A stretch of 64,000 nt of DNA from Gaeumannomyces sp. JS-464 (taxonomy: Eukaryota; Ascomycota; Sordariomycetes; Magnaporthales; Magnaporthaceae): NCBI GenBank assembly GCA_002197995.1, contig NGZR01000003.1:558001-622000 (forward strand). The letters run 5' to 3'. The translations under genes were made by a program, and so were the position numbers. How positions within the stretch are numbered: position 1 is the first letter of the stretch; every line of letters starts with the position of its first letter. Positions 26,130 to 37,264 of this stretch are shown piece after piece. Under the pieces are notes generated by a model, which saw only the letters and a program-made list of their open reading frames with translations, was not told the origin of the DNA and did no database searches.

Positions 26130-29100
26130 TTGTTTTTCCGGTAGGAGTTTTTTCTTTTCCGTTTTGTTAGCGATCCGTTTTCCTATTATAGCTTTTATAA
26201 TTTTAAAAATGGACGAAAAAATGTAATCGGTTTTTATCCTTCCGCTATTTTTCTATTTTTATACTTTTGCCTGGTTTTAGCAATATTATTGTAAGTGCGT
26301 TTAAAAGCGCTTCGGAAAATATTCGAGGTCGAAATTGGCGTTAGCTATTTTAAATATAGCTTTTTAACAAGGTTCGCCGTATGCTTTTAAAAGTCCGTTT
26401 AGTAAATTGTTCGCTCCCGAAGCTTTCCAATTTTGCGTTTTTTTTAAAGCCGTTAATACGTCGCCGTTTCCGGGTTTATTATATATTTTATTAAAACGCG
26501 TAGTAAAACGTATCGTCGTTAAACGTGGTGTTTGTAATATCGGTTAAATCCGTTTCCGGGCTAAGGTAAAACTTGGCCGTTAAAACTGTTGCTTTATTTG
26601 CGTAAATATTGGCTGGTTTTTAATTACCGTTTTTTAATCGGTGTAAATCCGGTAATTTGGTTAAATTTCGTCTTTTATAACTGCGCAGTTTCGCTTACCG
26701 TTTTACGTTCCAAAAAGTAGCTTTTTTCTCTTTTATTTTTAATGCTTCTTTAATAAACTTTTTTTTAATACGCGTTAGCCGTTTTCCTTTTTTCTTTTAT
26801 AAAGGCTTTATCCGCTGCTTTTAATTCGTTATAACTGTTTTGTATTTTTAATTTCGTATATGCACGCCGGCATTTCCTCGTTTTTTTAGCGAGTTTGGTA
26901 AATTTTAAATTCCAATACGATATTAACTTAAAGCTAGTTAATGTTTTCCTTTTTAATATTAGCTCGTTAGCGATTAAAATTAGCTGGTTTATTAATATAT
27001 TTATTTGGTTATTAATATTTTTTAGTATTTTTATATTTTTAATTTCGATATGCTATATAGCCAATTGCAATGCCTTTTTTTAATCGTTTTTTATATTAGT
27101 ATTTACTTTTTTCCATACCCATTTTTCGGCGGTTTTTTACCGGAACGGCTTCGTTTTGGTATTAATTAAGATTATTTAAAAATGGTAATCCGATCCTTTT
27201 ATTTCGTCGTTTTTGCTTTTGTATTTTACGGCTAACGCGTTAAATACCTATGCATAATCGATTGTGCTTTTTTATTCGCCAAATTTTTTTTCGTTACCTT
27301 TTCGTAAAGTATTACAAATTCGAATTTCCACCGGTACGCTAGCGATAATAATACGTTTGCTTTTTCGTTTCGTTTATTATAAACGTTTTATATAAAATAA
27401 TGCATATTAAAATCCTTTACGAGCACGGCGTGGTATTATAACGGCTGCGTTTCGATTTTTATAATAACGTGTGCCATTTTTTTAATGCTTTTAAATCCGG
27501 TAAATATATCGAATAAATATCGATTTTTCCCAATAGGGTTTATAATATTACTATTGCCTAATCGTATTCGCTTCGGCTTTTTTATAATGCGGGGTTTAGC
27601 CGTTAATAAACGTATAATACTGCGTTTAAACGGTTATCGGCTTAGTAATAAACCACTTCGTATTTGCATTTTACTAATTTTTTTAAATTTCCGTATCGGT
27701 CCAGCTCCGGCTTTTATATAGCTATTATATCGTATTTTTCCTGCTAAATAACGAGATATTTCTTTTTCCGCTCCCTTTTTTTATGTTTTAATACAATATC
27801 GAAATTACTATACGGGTTTTTTTGGGCTTTTTAATGCGTTTTACGGGCTAATACTGTTTATTATCGGTAGCGGTTTGGAGGAAGGGGGAAGGCGGGGGGG
27901 GTTTATTAAAACCGTTATCCTTTCGGCTTTTTCGCGTATTTGCTCGTTTGCAATAACGAAGGGTTTAGCTAGCGGGGAGCTCGTTTTAAAAGCGAAATGT
28001 ATTATAAATAGGGGAAACGGCCGTATGTCGGTTCGGCTTTTAGGTAATTGTAAATTTTTGCGGGGTTTGCCGATTAGTTAGCATCCTAAAATCCGGGTTA
28101 GTAAGTTATTATCCGAGTTTAAGTTATTTTTTCGTCTTTTGCTAAAGCTCGTTAGCTTTCCGGTTTCGAGGGGTTGGCGGGTTTGGAAAATGGGAAAGGT
28201 AACGTTTTTTAGTTTATAAGCTGCGCTTTTTAGCATAAACCTTTTCGGTTGGTTTTAATATGCTTTTTTGCTTTTTTTATAACGCGTTATGCTATTTCGC
28301 ATTTTTAGTAAAAAGTTAAATGCGATTTATTACAATTTATGCATTTAGGTATAGCCTTTTAATATTAATAGTAAGCGTCGTATTGGTATTTTCCTTTTTG
28401 GTATTTCGGTTTTTCGTAATACGGGCACCGGCTCGGTTTAATGCAAAACTTTTAACGGTATCCCTATTCGAAACAATTATAATATTAATTAGCTTTAACG
28501 TTTAATGTAAACGGTTTGCAATTATAAATTACTGCTTTTATTATAAATCCTCGTTCGCATGCTTAATCCGCTACCGTTGCCGTTCCGATGCGGGCTAATA
28601 CCATAGCATATCCGTAAGGGGTTCGGGCCGGCCATACGTATATAAACTTAACTTTTGCGTTTCGGTTTTCGACGTTTAAACTTTTAACAAATGCGTTTGG
28701 GTTTTTTGGAAATGCTTTTTATTTAAAACCTCGAATTACCACGTCGTATGTCCGCACCCGGATCGTTATTTAATCGCTAAATACTTTTTTTACCTAGTCG
28801 TTTTTTTTTTTGTATTTTTTTGCGTTTGTTTAAAAGCATACTATTACGTTTCCGTTCCGGAATCGTTTCGTTACCCGTATTGTCGTACCTAGTTAGTTAT
28901 TTAACGTTTGTAAAATGTTTATTATTAATCGCTTTTTAATTGCTTTTAGGGGTTTTTTTGCGTTTACGACAATTTTTCGTTCGATTTTCGACGGTATAAA
29001 TCGAGGTAAGGGTTACGTCGTATTCGGGTACTATTAACGTGGTTAAATCGATTCGGTTCCGCCCGGTATTCGGGCCGGCAGGCCCGTGGCCAGTGCAATA

Positions 29101-29639
29101 GCATAAAACTTTTTGGTATTAACTAATGCTTTTTTAATTTCTTTAAGTATTTTTGTTTTAAGCTTTTGCAGCGTGTCGTTAGTTACTGGTCCTTTTGCGG
29201 CGGTTTCGCGCTAGCGAGCCGCCTTCGCGTCGATCCCTCGCTTTGTTAGCTCCGACACCAGTTGCAAGATTTCCAGCAACTTTCTATTAATTACAAAAGG
29301 CTTTAACTTATTGATAATCTTTTTTTCTTTTTTATTTTAGCGGTTGCGCGCCGGTTTCGTATCGGTGTCGCTGCTTCCCCGCGTGTCCGAAAACGCGTTG
29401 TAAGGATCCACCGTTGTGGCGTGCCGATTGGCCGCGAGCCCAAAATCGATCGCCATCGATTTTTAGCCCGCGCCGTCGGCGCGCGCACAATGCGGCATCG
29501 ATCCGGGGTCGAGTCGGCTGCGAGGGGTTCGATTTTGGCGTTAAAATTGGATTATTTGGAAGGGCTAACCGGCTACGCGTGTTTAAAGTCGCAGCAGCTC
29601 TTTTAGAAATTATAAAAATAAGTTATTTTATAGTTTTTT

Positions 29640-30715
29640 TATATCGGGTTTTTTTACGCTCGTTAAAAGTTAACTACCTGGCGGTTATTATTTCGCTAAA
29701 AGCAATTTGCTTTAATATAGCCGATTTAACCGCATTTAAAGCATTTCCCGTTTTTCGGGTTTTGCTTTTATTTTATTTTTTTACCTTTATTACTGGTAAA
29801 CGGTTTTCGCACTAAAATTTATAAAGCTTTAATACGTTTTGTAAGCCGTAATAAATTGCTATTTAGCCTTTTTTTAATTAGCTTTATTATTTTATGCCGC
29901 ACTTTTAAAACCATATCCTTTTTTTTTTGTTATCGTTCGTACAATTTATCGCTAATACGAATTACGTTCCGAACGTAATCCGTAAAAATTCGAGGCGATC
30001 CTGCTTTACGAATTTATCTTTTACGTTTTCGCGCAATCCGTTATAAAAGTGTAATATTAACGTTACGTCGCTTTAGCTAAGCTTAATACTAATTCGTTAA
30101 AAGTTCGTTACGTATTTAATTGCGGGCTTTCGCTATTTAAAAATTAGCAAATTTTTTTTCGGCAATTCGAGTTTCGTCAACTATTTCGAATACTTTTCCG
30201 ACCTTTTTTCCGAAAGTTTCGAAACTAGCGAAAATGATTTTGGTAATTTTTTAACTATTTTTATACTTTTTAAAGTAATTGCTTTAGGTTAGTTGGAACT
30301 ATTTTTTTACTTTGCCGTCCAGCCTGGTAATAGCGTAAGCAACTTTTTATTCCTCGCTTACAAATTACTATTCGTAAAATTTAAAATAACTTTTGCATTT
30401 GGTAAAAAACGTTTTAAGCTTGCCGTTTTCCTTTCCGTAAAAATCCAAAAACGGAAATTTATACGTTTTAACCGCGATAAGTGCTTTAAAAGATAGCAAT
30501 TTCGTAGTAAATTGCTTTACCTCGGTTTGGCTTTTAGCGATTTCGCTCGCTATAAGCTTAAAAAGGCTAGCCGTATTAGCGGTTTCGTTAAAATCGTACT
30601 TAACACCGTTAAAGGTAAAAACCGTGGTTTTTTCCTTTTCGGGTTTTTTGCTATTGCTCGTTATAATTGCACTATTTTCCTTTTTCGATAAGGTATTAAA
30701 CAAAATTAGTTAAAA
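29640..30715 (-). pseudogene. Gag relic of the split Gypsy element
   Basis: On the minus strand, starting just inside the LTR, is an open run of 111 codons (30368-30703). It includes EKEKTTVFTFNGVKYDFNET, then SLFKLIASEIAKSQTEVKQF and KCKSYFKFYE. This is the least damaged gag N-terminal part in the window. Further towards 29640 stops accumulate. It continues at about 22195 on the other side of the LINE. Confidence 0.8.
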
Positions 30716-31082
30716 TGTTACAATTAAAGGTTTGCTCCTAAAGTAGGGCACTTCGGGGGAGGAAAAGGATAATATCGCTAATTAGGTTAATAAAAAATTA
30801 CGTGATTTAAAAGGACAATTTAATTGCTTGCCTTAAGGGATGCTTAAAAGCTAATTTAAATTAACTAATGCCGAAGCTTTAGTTAAAACTACTTAAAATA
30901 ATAGGAAATCCATCCTATATATACATATTGCCTTTTTTAATAGGTTTTTGGATTTGTTGCTTTGTTATAAATTTATAAATCCCTTTTAAATACGTAATTT
31001 TACGTGTTTTAGTACGGGGTGGGGCACTATTTGGAACCCTTTCCCGACTTGTTATCCTGGGGCTTGCATACTGGTCGTAACA
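30716..31082 (-). repeat. 5' LTR of the split Gypsy element
   Basis: TGTTACAATTAAAGG to GGTCGTAACA. At 367 bases it is shorter than its siblings because it holds only one of the internal 38-bp repeat blocks. It is less RIP-mutated than its 3' partner. Confidence 0.82.
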
Positions 31083-31087
31083 TTTTA

Positions 31088-31130
31088 AAGTGTTTTATTT
31101 TAAAAGCAAACCCCTTTTAATTATAACAAA
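31088..31130 (+). repeat. LTR end fragment
   Basis: AAAAGCAAACCCC followed by ATTATAACA matches the terminal part of a plus-oriented LTR. The split Gypsy element therefore seems to have inserted next to or into an older LTR. Confidence 0.5.
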
Positions 31131-31140
31131 GTGATTAGTG

Positions 31141-31175
31141 TAATTAGTTAAATCGCTGGCCGATTTAACTAATTA
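31141..31175. repeat. Perfect 15-bp inverted repeat with 5-base loop
   Basis: TAATTAGTTAAATCG, loop CTGGC, CGATTTAACTAATTA. The arms are exactly complementary. It could be part of a terminal or subterminal hairpin of an unidentified DNA element. No transposase is adjacent except the mariner relic at 31784. Confidence 0.6.
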
Positions 31176-31332
31176 GCTTAATTACTTTAAGGATTACGTG
31201 CAGTTACGTGACTTTAGCTTAGCCCTTTTTTAAAATTGTCGCCCTTTTGGGTCGCTTGTTACGGCTTTAATCGTAACATCCGCCATTAAGCCCTTTCACA
31301 CCCTGCTTTAGTCGTAACATACTGTTACCAAC

Positions 31333-31778
31333 TGTTACAATCAGGGGTCTGCTCCTAGGGTAGGGCACCTCGGGGGTGGAGAGGACAGTATCGCCGGTCT
31401 GGTTGACAGGGGGAACACGTGACTTAAAAGGACAATCTGATTGCTTGCCCCAGGGGATGCCTGGGAGCTAACTTAGGTTGACTGATGCCGAAGCCTCAGT
31501 CAAAGCTACCTGAGACAGTAGGAAATCCATCCTTTATATACACGCTGCCTCTTGCCATGTGTTGGGTCGGATCTGTGGCTCTGCTACAGATCCACAGATC
31601 CCTCTTGGATCTGTTGCTCTGTCACAGATCCACAGATCCCTCTTGGATCTGTTGCTCTGCTACAGATCCACAGATCCCTCTTGGTTCACGTGACTCCACG
31701 TGACCGGGGCGGGGCGGAGCACCACTTCAGGGCCCCCTCTGCCTTGCTGTCCTGGGGGCCTGCATGCTGGTCGTAACA
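31333..31778 (-). mobile_element. Unmutated solo LTR of the Gypsy family
   Basis: 446 bases, TGTTACAATCAGGG to GCTGGTCGTAACA, flanked by the 5-base direct repeat CCAAC (31328-31332 and 31779-31783). It is collinear with the RIP-damaged LTRs but keeps normal GC content. A TATA-like TTTATATACAC lies at about 31533. Three perfect-to-near-perfect tandem 38-bp units start at 31569, 31607 and 31645. It is the undamaged reference for the family. Minus orientation is assigned by comparison with the LTRs next to gag. The overlapping reading frames at 31485-31776 are not genes. Confidence 0.93.
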
Positions 31779-31783
31779 CCAAC

Positions 31784-32050
31784 TTTTAAAAACGCGGAAT
31801 TCGTTTTATGCGTTGGTTTGCTTATAGCTCGGATTTTAACCCTATTAAAAACGTTTGGAATTGGATATAAGATTATTTTAATAATAATACAGCGAAAACG
31901 AAAATTATTTTTACAACGTTTTTTAAAGCCGTGTTTTTTAAAGCCTGGAAAGCCGTGCTAAAGTTTGTTTTTATGGATTTACTTGTAATAATGCCATAAA
32001 AAATGCAAGACGTTATTAACGCTAACGGAATGCATATAAAGTGGTAATAA
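31784..32050 (+). pseudogene. Tc1/mariner-type DDE transposase 3' relic
   Basis: Across stops, the plus strand reads GIRFMRWFAYSSDFNPIKNVW and ends MQDVINANGMHIKW just before a stop at about 32045. These are the D/E-containing SPDLNPIENxW block and the C-terminal end of Tc1/mariner transposases. About 85 codons remain. The 5' part and any terminal inverted repeat on the left are missing; the solo LTR lies immediately upstream. Confidence 0.78.
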
Positions 32051-32582
32051 TTATTAAAAATAAAGCCCTTTTTTAATTTCCTTAAATTTAAGCCTGGATT
32101 TAATGCTTTAAAAATTTACAAGTACCATTTTTCCCTTGCCAAAATATAGGCTTTTTTTATTAGCTGTTAACCCCCTTGCAGCGGGCCGGCCCAGGGTGCC
32201 TTTTACTAGTGCGGAACGTGGAGGTGGGCTACAAATATGCATTACATTTAGCAAACCCCCCTTTTTTCCCCAACCAGCTATGTTACCACCACCATAATGA
32301 CCAAAACGCCACACCAAATAAGATGCAAACGGATAGCTGGAAGTTTATCTTGGGCTCCACTTAACAGCCACCCCCCAAGCGTCGGTTTCGGTAAATAGGG
32401 TTCCAAAGGCCTTGTTTAAACCCTATGACCTGTGAGGGATTCCACCCCTTTGACAGTCTTTATCTCCGAGCTGCCGTATGCCCTACTCACCTCGAGCGGA
32501 CACGAGATAAACAAAGCTGACAACAATCGGAATCCAGGCCGCTAATCGCCATGATCTGGCCCAGCGTCAAGTAGCCTCGGGA
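32051..32582. other. Border spacer between repeats and genes
   Basis: GC content rises stepwise to normal by about 32400. No convincing gene was seen. It would hold the 3' region of the minus-strand gene ending at 32583. Confidence 0.5.
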
Positions 32583-33965
32583 TTATTTGCCCCGGAGGAC
32601 ATTTGTTACCGCGTTCCGGTAGGCAGTGAACGAGAATAGCACCGTGCCCAGGTTTGCGAGACCGAAAACGACAACACAAACTTGCAGTGCCGTCTCCAGC
32701 ACGGTCGGTTGTTCTTCCTCTCGCCAATAGCGTAGGAACATCCAGATCCCAAAGCTGGCAAGAAAGAGAACCGAGAAGCCTAGCACCGCAAGGTGCATTC
32801 TGTCCGCGATCTCGTTGGCACGTCCCAGGTCATAGCACAGCCGATAGAATGGGCCTGCTGTAAAGGCGGCCGTAGCGTGTTGTCGAACGTTGGAAAGCAC
32901 GAAGAGGCAGATGAACGGGACGAGATAGAGGGCGGGAACGAGCAAGTACGGCATCTTGAGGCACTGACACCACTCCCATGCGATGAACTCCAGGAGGAGG
33001 AACGATGCTGTGGATGTCGCCGCGGCGTATGTTCCCGCCTGGATCGAGTGGCCACTGTATTGGCTATCTGCGTGCGCTATCAGCATGCAGATAGAGAGGG
33101 CCAGACCTAACTGGGATGCGAAATCGACATTCATGCGAAGGCAGCCCTTGATGGAATTGAGTAAATGGGGAGAGGGTGGGGGTTGAGTTGAGGACGAAGC
33201 TTGCGGCGACGGGAGGACTGAGGTGAGGATGGGAGTTGCGGCGAGGGGAGGGGTTGAGTCCAGGGTGGGGGTGGAGGCGAGGGTTGAAGCCAGGGCGGGA
33301 GTTGAAGCGGAGGGGGAGTCGAATCGAGGGAGGCGTGGAGGGGAAGGGATGCGTCGAAGCGGGGATTGGGGCGGGCGGCAGCCGACGGCGTTGTAGGGGT
33401 GCACGATCCGGTCCTGATGAAAACAAGGGCGTAGAGAACAGTTATGGCAGTTTGGAGGTACAAGACGCTCATGACCTATCCCAGTCGGGATTGAGCATTG
33501 CATTGTTAGAGATTGCGTTAGATGCGCGCGCTACTTGATGGGTTCATACGCACCCCGATCCCCGCGACGTCTGGCTCGGCTGGCCATCCGAGCAGCGGGC
33601 AAATGTCCGCCCTGCACGCCGCAGAGGCGAGATCAAGCTGCTGCTGCGGAATCGGTGTCACCCAAGACCATTGGACCAGGGCAGCGTCGAGCTCTGACGG
33701 GGGGAAAGGTGGTGGTGTTGAACCCAGACGGGAGAGAGCCGCGCAAGAAGGCGACAATGGTGTTGAGGCAGGCGTCTTTGAGGTCACCGCGCGACTCTTG
33801 GAAGAAGTGTGCCGCTGCGCTGCAGTTACGCCCGAAGTCCCATTCCGAGAGTGGGAAGGTCTGCAAAAGGAACAACGGGCTGGACATGGCAAATGAGGAG
33901 GAATGATCAATCAAGGGGTCAAAGTCAACGAAGCCAGCTGGTTGGGAGGTTTTGCTATTGCTCAC
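32583..33965 (-). CDS. Fungus-specific polytopic membrane protein (GIGV motif family)
   Basis: The model starts at 33965, MSNSKTSQPAGFVDFDPLID. A six-C run near 33711 shifts the frame; with one C fewer it continues into ELDAALVQWSWVTPIP, then ADICPLLGWPAEPDVAGIG. Intron 33553-33476 (GTGCGT, CTAAC, TAG) joins this to VMSVLYLQTAITVLYALVFI, the first membrane segment. A second intron probably removes the C-rich repeats at 33150-33430, although its donor is unclear. The last exon (33135-32583) has about four more hydrophobic segments, including FLLLEFIAWEW and LVPALYLVPFICLFVLS. The pattern PDxAGIGV followed by YLQ is one I associate with uncharacterised fungal membrane proteins. No transport or enzymatic motif is visible. 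The N-terminus and second intron are uncertain. Confidence 0.72.
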
Positions 33966-34266
33966 CGCTTCACACCGACACCGGGCTTCAGCTGACGCGG
34001 GAGGCTTGTTCTATATTTGATTGTACTCGGTGCCCTTTTATATCGATCCAAATGGTCGGGCAGCACGGGCAACACCTCCCAGGTTTCGGATTTCGCCAGT
34101 TTACATTGCGACTGATGCCCAGCGACCTGATTAACACCCAAATGTGCACTTTGGGGCGTCATCGGCGCTACTATCTGTAAGCGATCCCCGACATCCATCC
34201 ATCCAGCAGCCCGTGCTTTGAAGAAAAGAAGGGAGGGCGCTGCAGGCGCTAAGATAGCGGAGTACC

Positions 34267-34652
34267 CTAGTTCTCCTTCGCCTCCCAAACCTCGACATTT
34301 CCAATGACGACCACGTTCATCCGGTTCCTGTCCCAGAACCCGGCCTCGTCAGCCGCGATAGCAGCCTTAGCCTCCTCGGTGTTCAGAGCTTGGGCAAACG
34401 CATTCCAAGCCGCTTCGTTCTCGCAGGTGATTTCGGCGATGACGTCGTGATACATGGAGTCGGGGGAGCCGGCGAGGAAAGCCGGCTCGTCGTTGGGGCC
34501 CTCATGCTTCGGGTACCACCTGGTGTGGTTCAGGGGGCAGCGTCGCCCGCGAGCTTGGCCATGAGGTGCATGTGCTTCTCGTACCGAGCCTTGAAGTAGT
34601 CGTGTGTAACGCCATCTTTGCGCCCAGCGAGGATCATAACTCGGTAGACCAT
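34267..34652 (-). CDS. EthD-like dimeric alpha-beta barrel protein, frame broken
   Basis: The frame starts at 34652, MVYRVMILAGRKDGVTHDYF, and continues KARYEKHMHLMAKLAGDAAP, where TGA follows. One base later the other frame goes on with LNHTRWYPKHEG, then YHDVIAEITCENEAAWNAF and FWDRNRMNVVVIGNVEV to the stop at 34267. The switch lies at a five-C run (plus-strand Gs near 34532-34536); one more base gives a 128-residue protein, the normal size for EthD-domain proteins. These small proteins adopt a ferredoxin-like fold and some act in degradation or polyketide pathways. The substrate here is unknown. The long upstream extension to 35058 is not credible. Either a consensus error or a recent null allele. 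Confidence 0.78.
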
Positions 34653-35433
34653 GTTGGAGGGAGTGGAGGCTAGGAGCGCCAAAAGAATGAGTGGTTAACG
34701 GGGTCGGTAGGGTAACTAAGGAGGCCGATCTAACGAGGGCGGACGGGGCTATGGGATGGAGGCTGGTTTGAGGCAATTGTGTTTGATGGGTGAGCATGTC
34801 ATCCATCATTGCCGGACGAGAAGAGGGGATGCCGCAGTACTCATAGCAAAAGCTGCGTCCTCTTTTTGGTGTGTTCCGCTCGGATTGTCTTGTATACACG
34901 CGAACGCTCCGGGGGCCTGTCGAATGCGCCAGATGATTCCCTGAATGCTGCAGAAGGCTCCCAAGAACTTCCAGCACCGGTTGAATGTTCCAGAATGCAC
35001 CAGACATTTCTATCTGGCTTCTGCGTGGACCAATTAAGCGCAAGGCTCCCGTCAGCACGGGATGAGACTAGGCGGGCCTCATGGCCCATGGGTCATCATA
35101 CCCCAGGCAGGCACCGAAAGGCTTGGCGTTGGGAGACAGATGGCGGAAAGGGTTCCTCTAGTTGAAAGCGGAAGTCAATGATCCTGTCGCTACTACTGCG
35201 GGAGTGTAAGTATCGGTCGAGGACGTGAGCAGCCCAGAGAGGGGAGAAACCTTCTTGACACTATCCCCAGCTTGGCCGTGACCCTAGAAGGGATGAATCC
35301 CGCTTCATAATTCTGACAAATCGCGAGCGTAGCAACTGAGACGGCCGTAATCGCGTGATGTATGTACGTCATGATCGCATTCATGATAGGCGAAGCAACT
35401 AATTAAATGGATCCGCAGATCCTGCCGCCGTCC
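34653..35433. other. Intergenic region
   Basis: Holds the promoter of the EthD-like gene. A minus-strand frame at 35193-35384 begins with a signal-like stretch (AITAVSVATLAIC) but nothing recognisable follows, so it is not called as a gene. Confidence 0.5.
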
Positions 35434-36410
35434 TCAGTGGCCTGGTTGATGCCTCCCATCTCCCAACTCGGCCTGCCTCAGAGTACTCGGGTCCTCCATT
35501 TCGGTCGGGGCGCCGAGCCCAAGCTCATGTGGCCGATTCACGTGTGGCATTTCCTGGTAGCCCGACACGGCTGACTGCGCCATGTAGGGGCTGTATTGCG
35601 CCTTCTGGTCGTTGTATGCGCTTACTGGGTGGCTCGTGGCAGTCCCGGTCGCCGCATCTGTCGCCGCCCCGGCTCCTGCGTGGTACATTCTGCTCTTTCT
35701 CCGCCTGAAAACAACGATCCCCACGGCCAACAGGGCCAAAAGAGCACCTCCGACGGTCGCGCCAACCGCAATGCCGGCAATGGCGCCTAATCCCAGGCCC
35801 TGAGAGTCTGCTGTCTGCGGTGGCGGTGGTGACTGAGTGGGTGATGATTGTGATGACCCTGACGAAGATTTTGTCGATGATGATGAACTGGTTGGCGCAC
35901 ACGACGCGACCGCGCTTAGAGGCGAGGCCCAGAACTGGTTTCGCGCAAGCGACGCCGCGCGACTGCTGCAGCCGACGGCGATGGTGTCGTCGCTGTTCCG
36001 CACAAAAGTACCGTTCGCCGACGACAAACAGCACCAGCCACCGTTGTTGGTGGAATTATCAACGCCCCAGAGAGTCCATGACGGATCGGGGCACTATTTG
36101 CGGGCTTGTGTTAGCAATGGGAAACAAAATCAAGTCGAGGAGACGAGACGACGGTACCTTTGGCGCTCCTCTGCCTTCCGGGTGCAGTCTTCCCCGGGAG
36201 CACAACAATAATTCCCACGTAGGCCCCCTCGCCGGTGCAGACCTGACCAGCCGGGCAGCATCGGGGCTGAAGGCCGGAGCCGCATCGTACTGGCGCCGAC
36301 GGAGGGCAGTCGCCGGCGTTGCGGAGGGCCCATCCGCCGACATATGCGCAGGACTGTGCGCCCACTACCCTGCCGAGGCCTAGCAGGGGGAGAGCCACCA
36401 GGAGCAGCAT
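35434..36410 (-). CDS. Cysteine-rich, single-pass membrane surface protein
   Basis: Starts at 36410 with a signal peptide (MLLLVALPLLGLGRVVGAQS). The extracellular part is cysteine-rich: CAYVGGWALRNAGDCPP, RCCPAGQVCTG, then YCCAPGEDC in another frame, and CPDPSWTLWG and GGWCC after the intron. A serine/proline-rich stalk (TSSSSSTKSSSG, QSPPPP) leads to a membrane helix (GAIAGIAVGATVGGALLALL) with a basic stop-transfer (FRRRKSR) and a cytoplasmic tail. Intron 36157-36094 has GTACCG, GCTAAC and TAG. Two bases seem missing in exon 1 (near 36212 and at the donor); with both counted the model is 304 codons in frame. Such proteins are common at the fungal wall-membrane interface. The ligand is unknown. 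Confidence 0.78.
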
Positions 36411-37264
36411 GAGGGGTTGGCGCGTGGTGACGATCTGAGGAGGTTTCGCGATTTTGCGCGGTTTTGGGACGGCTTAGGAGGTAATGCGATCGCTTTTCTC
36501 GTATAGTTCGGCCGCCAACAGTTCATGAAACTGGAGGAGAGAATCGGGAGCTAGAAAAACGGGAAGAAGAGCCGGATCATGCTGGCAGGGACGACGGGAT
36601 GGGCCGGCGGATACATCATCTGAGTGGCGCGACCAGGGGTATTTGCGGCGAGGTGCAGGGCTGCTGCGCAAATTACACACAGCCGTGGTGCAACACAGGT
36701 CGAGCAGGGTGGCTGGACAGTCGTGCCGTGTGGGTTCGATGAAATCCTCCACCTTGGCCCGTCTTGGCGATATACCTGCGCCTTCTCGAGGCCCAATCGT
36801 GTGTCGGCGATGCAGCGTCGCGGCTAAGGGGCGGCGGGGCCTCGCTTCTGCTCGCGTGTCCATTTTTGAGGACGCTAAGTGCTGGGCTTGTGGGTAGATT
36901 CTGCCCGGATGAGGTTCTCAGCTGGCCGTCGAAAGTGTCTTCCCATGGAAACAGCGAAAGCCAGTAATTTCTGCTCATAACAGGCTGAAGACTTTGTCTG
37001 ACCTGAGTGCCTGACTAGCCCGTCCACTCCGTTCGGGATGGAGGCCTCGGGGCTAAGCTGTCCAAAAAGCCCACTGAGAGGCAAGGGACTGCATTGGCGC
37101 TTACTGAATGTGGCGCTGTTGGCGATCAACATGTCCACTTCCCCGCCCTCGGCGCTATAATTAATCGGAAAAGTCGCGTCACGCCTCGTCTCATGCAGAC
37201 TAGCATCATTCGTGTTTGCACGCACACAGCCCAAGAATCTATAAGACAAGCGCCAGCCAGCAAA
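36411..37264. other. Intergenic region
   Basis: Promoter side of the surface-protein gene and 3' side of the dehydrogenase. Several overlapping frames on both strands look like GC-rich shadows. No gene is supported. Confidence 0.5.

Larger units (their letters stand above)
22207..29629 (-). mobile_element. Tad-like non-LTR retrotransposon (LINE) nested in the Gypsy element
   Basis: About 7.4 kb interrupts the Gypsy body. The minus strand carries a LINE reverse transcriptase (25662-26129) and an upstream endonuclease-like region (about 27100-28100). The lower-coordinate end is an oligo-T run on the plus strand, which is the 3' A-tail of a minus-strand LINE. ATAGTTTTTTT occurs at both ends (22196-22206 and 29630-29640), the likely target duplication, although part overlaps the T tail. 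RIP damage is heavy except for GC-rich patches near 22500-23170 and 29330-29580. Confidence 0.8.
16690..31082 (-). mobile_element. RIP-inactivated Gypsy element split by a LINE insertion
   Basis: The 3' LTR (16690-17132) and 5' LTR (30716-31082) bound a minus-strand element whose body follows the complete copy in reverse: 3' tail, integrase (18682-18900), RNase H and reverse transcriptase (about 19300-20560), protease region (about 20600-22150), then gag (29640-30715). Similarity breaks at about 22200 and resumes at about 29630, exactly where a LINE sits. Removing the LINE leaves about 7 kb, the expected size. The candidate target duplication is CCTTA before and TTTTA after, which would need two C-to-T changes. 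Confidence 0.85.
1..31100. repeat. RIP-degraded nested retrotransposon block
   Basis: The whole stretch is strikingly AT-rich, full of T and A runs and TAA/TAG triplets. Remaining C and G sit mostly in CpG. Recognisable gag, reverse transcriptase, RNase H, integrase and LTR sequences occur in several copies and both orientations, all broken by many in-frame stops that fit CAA/CAG/TGG to TAA/TAG. This is the known signature of repeat-induced point mutation in ascomycetes. No intact host gene was seen. The individual elements are listed separately. Confidence 0.93.
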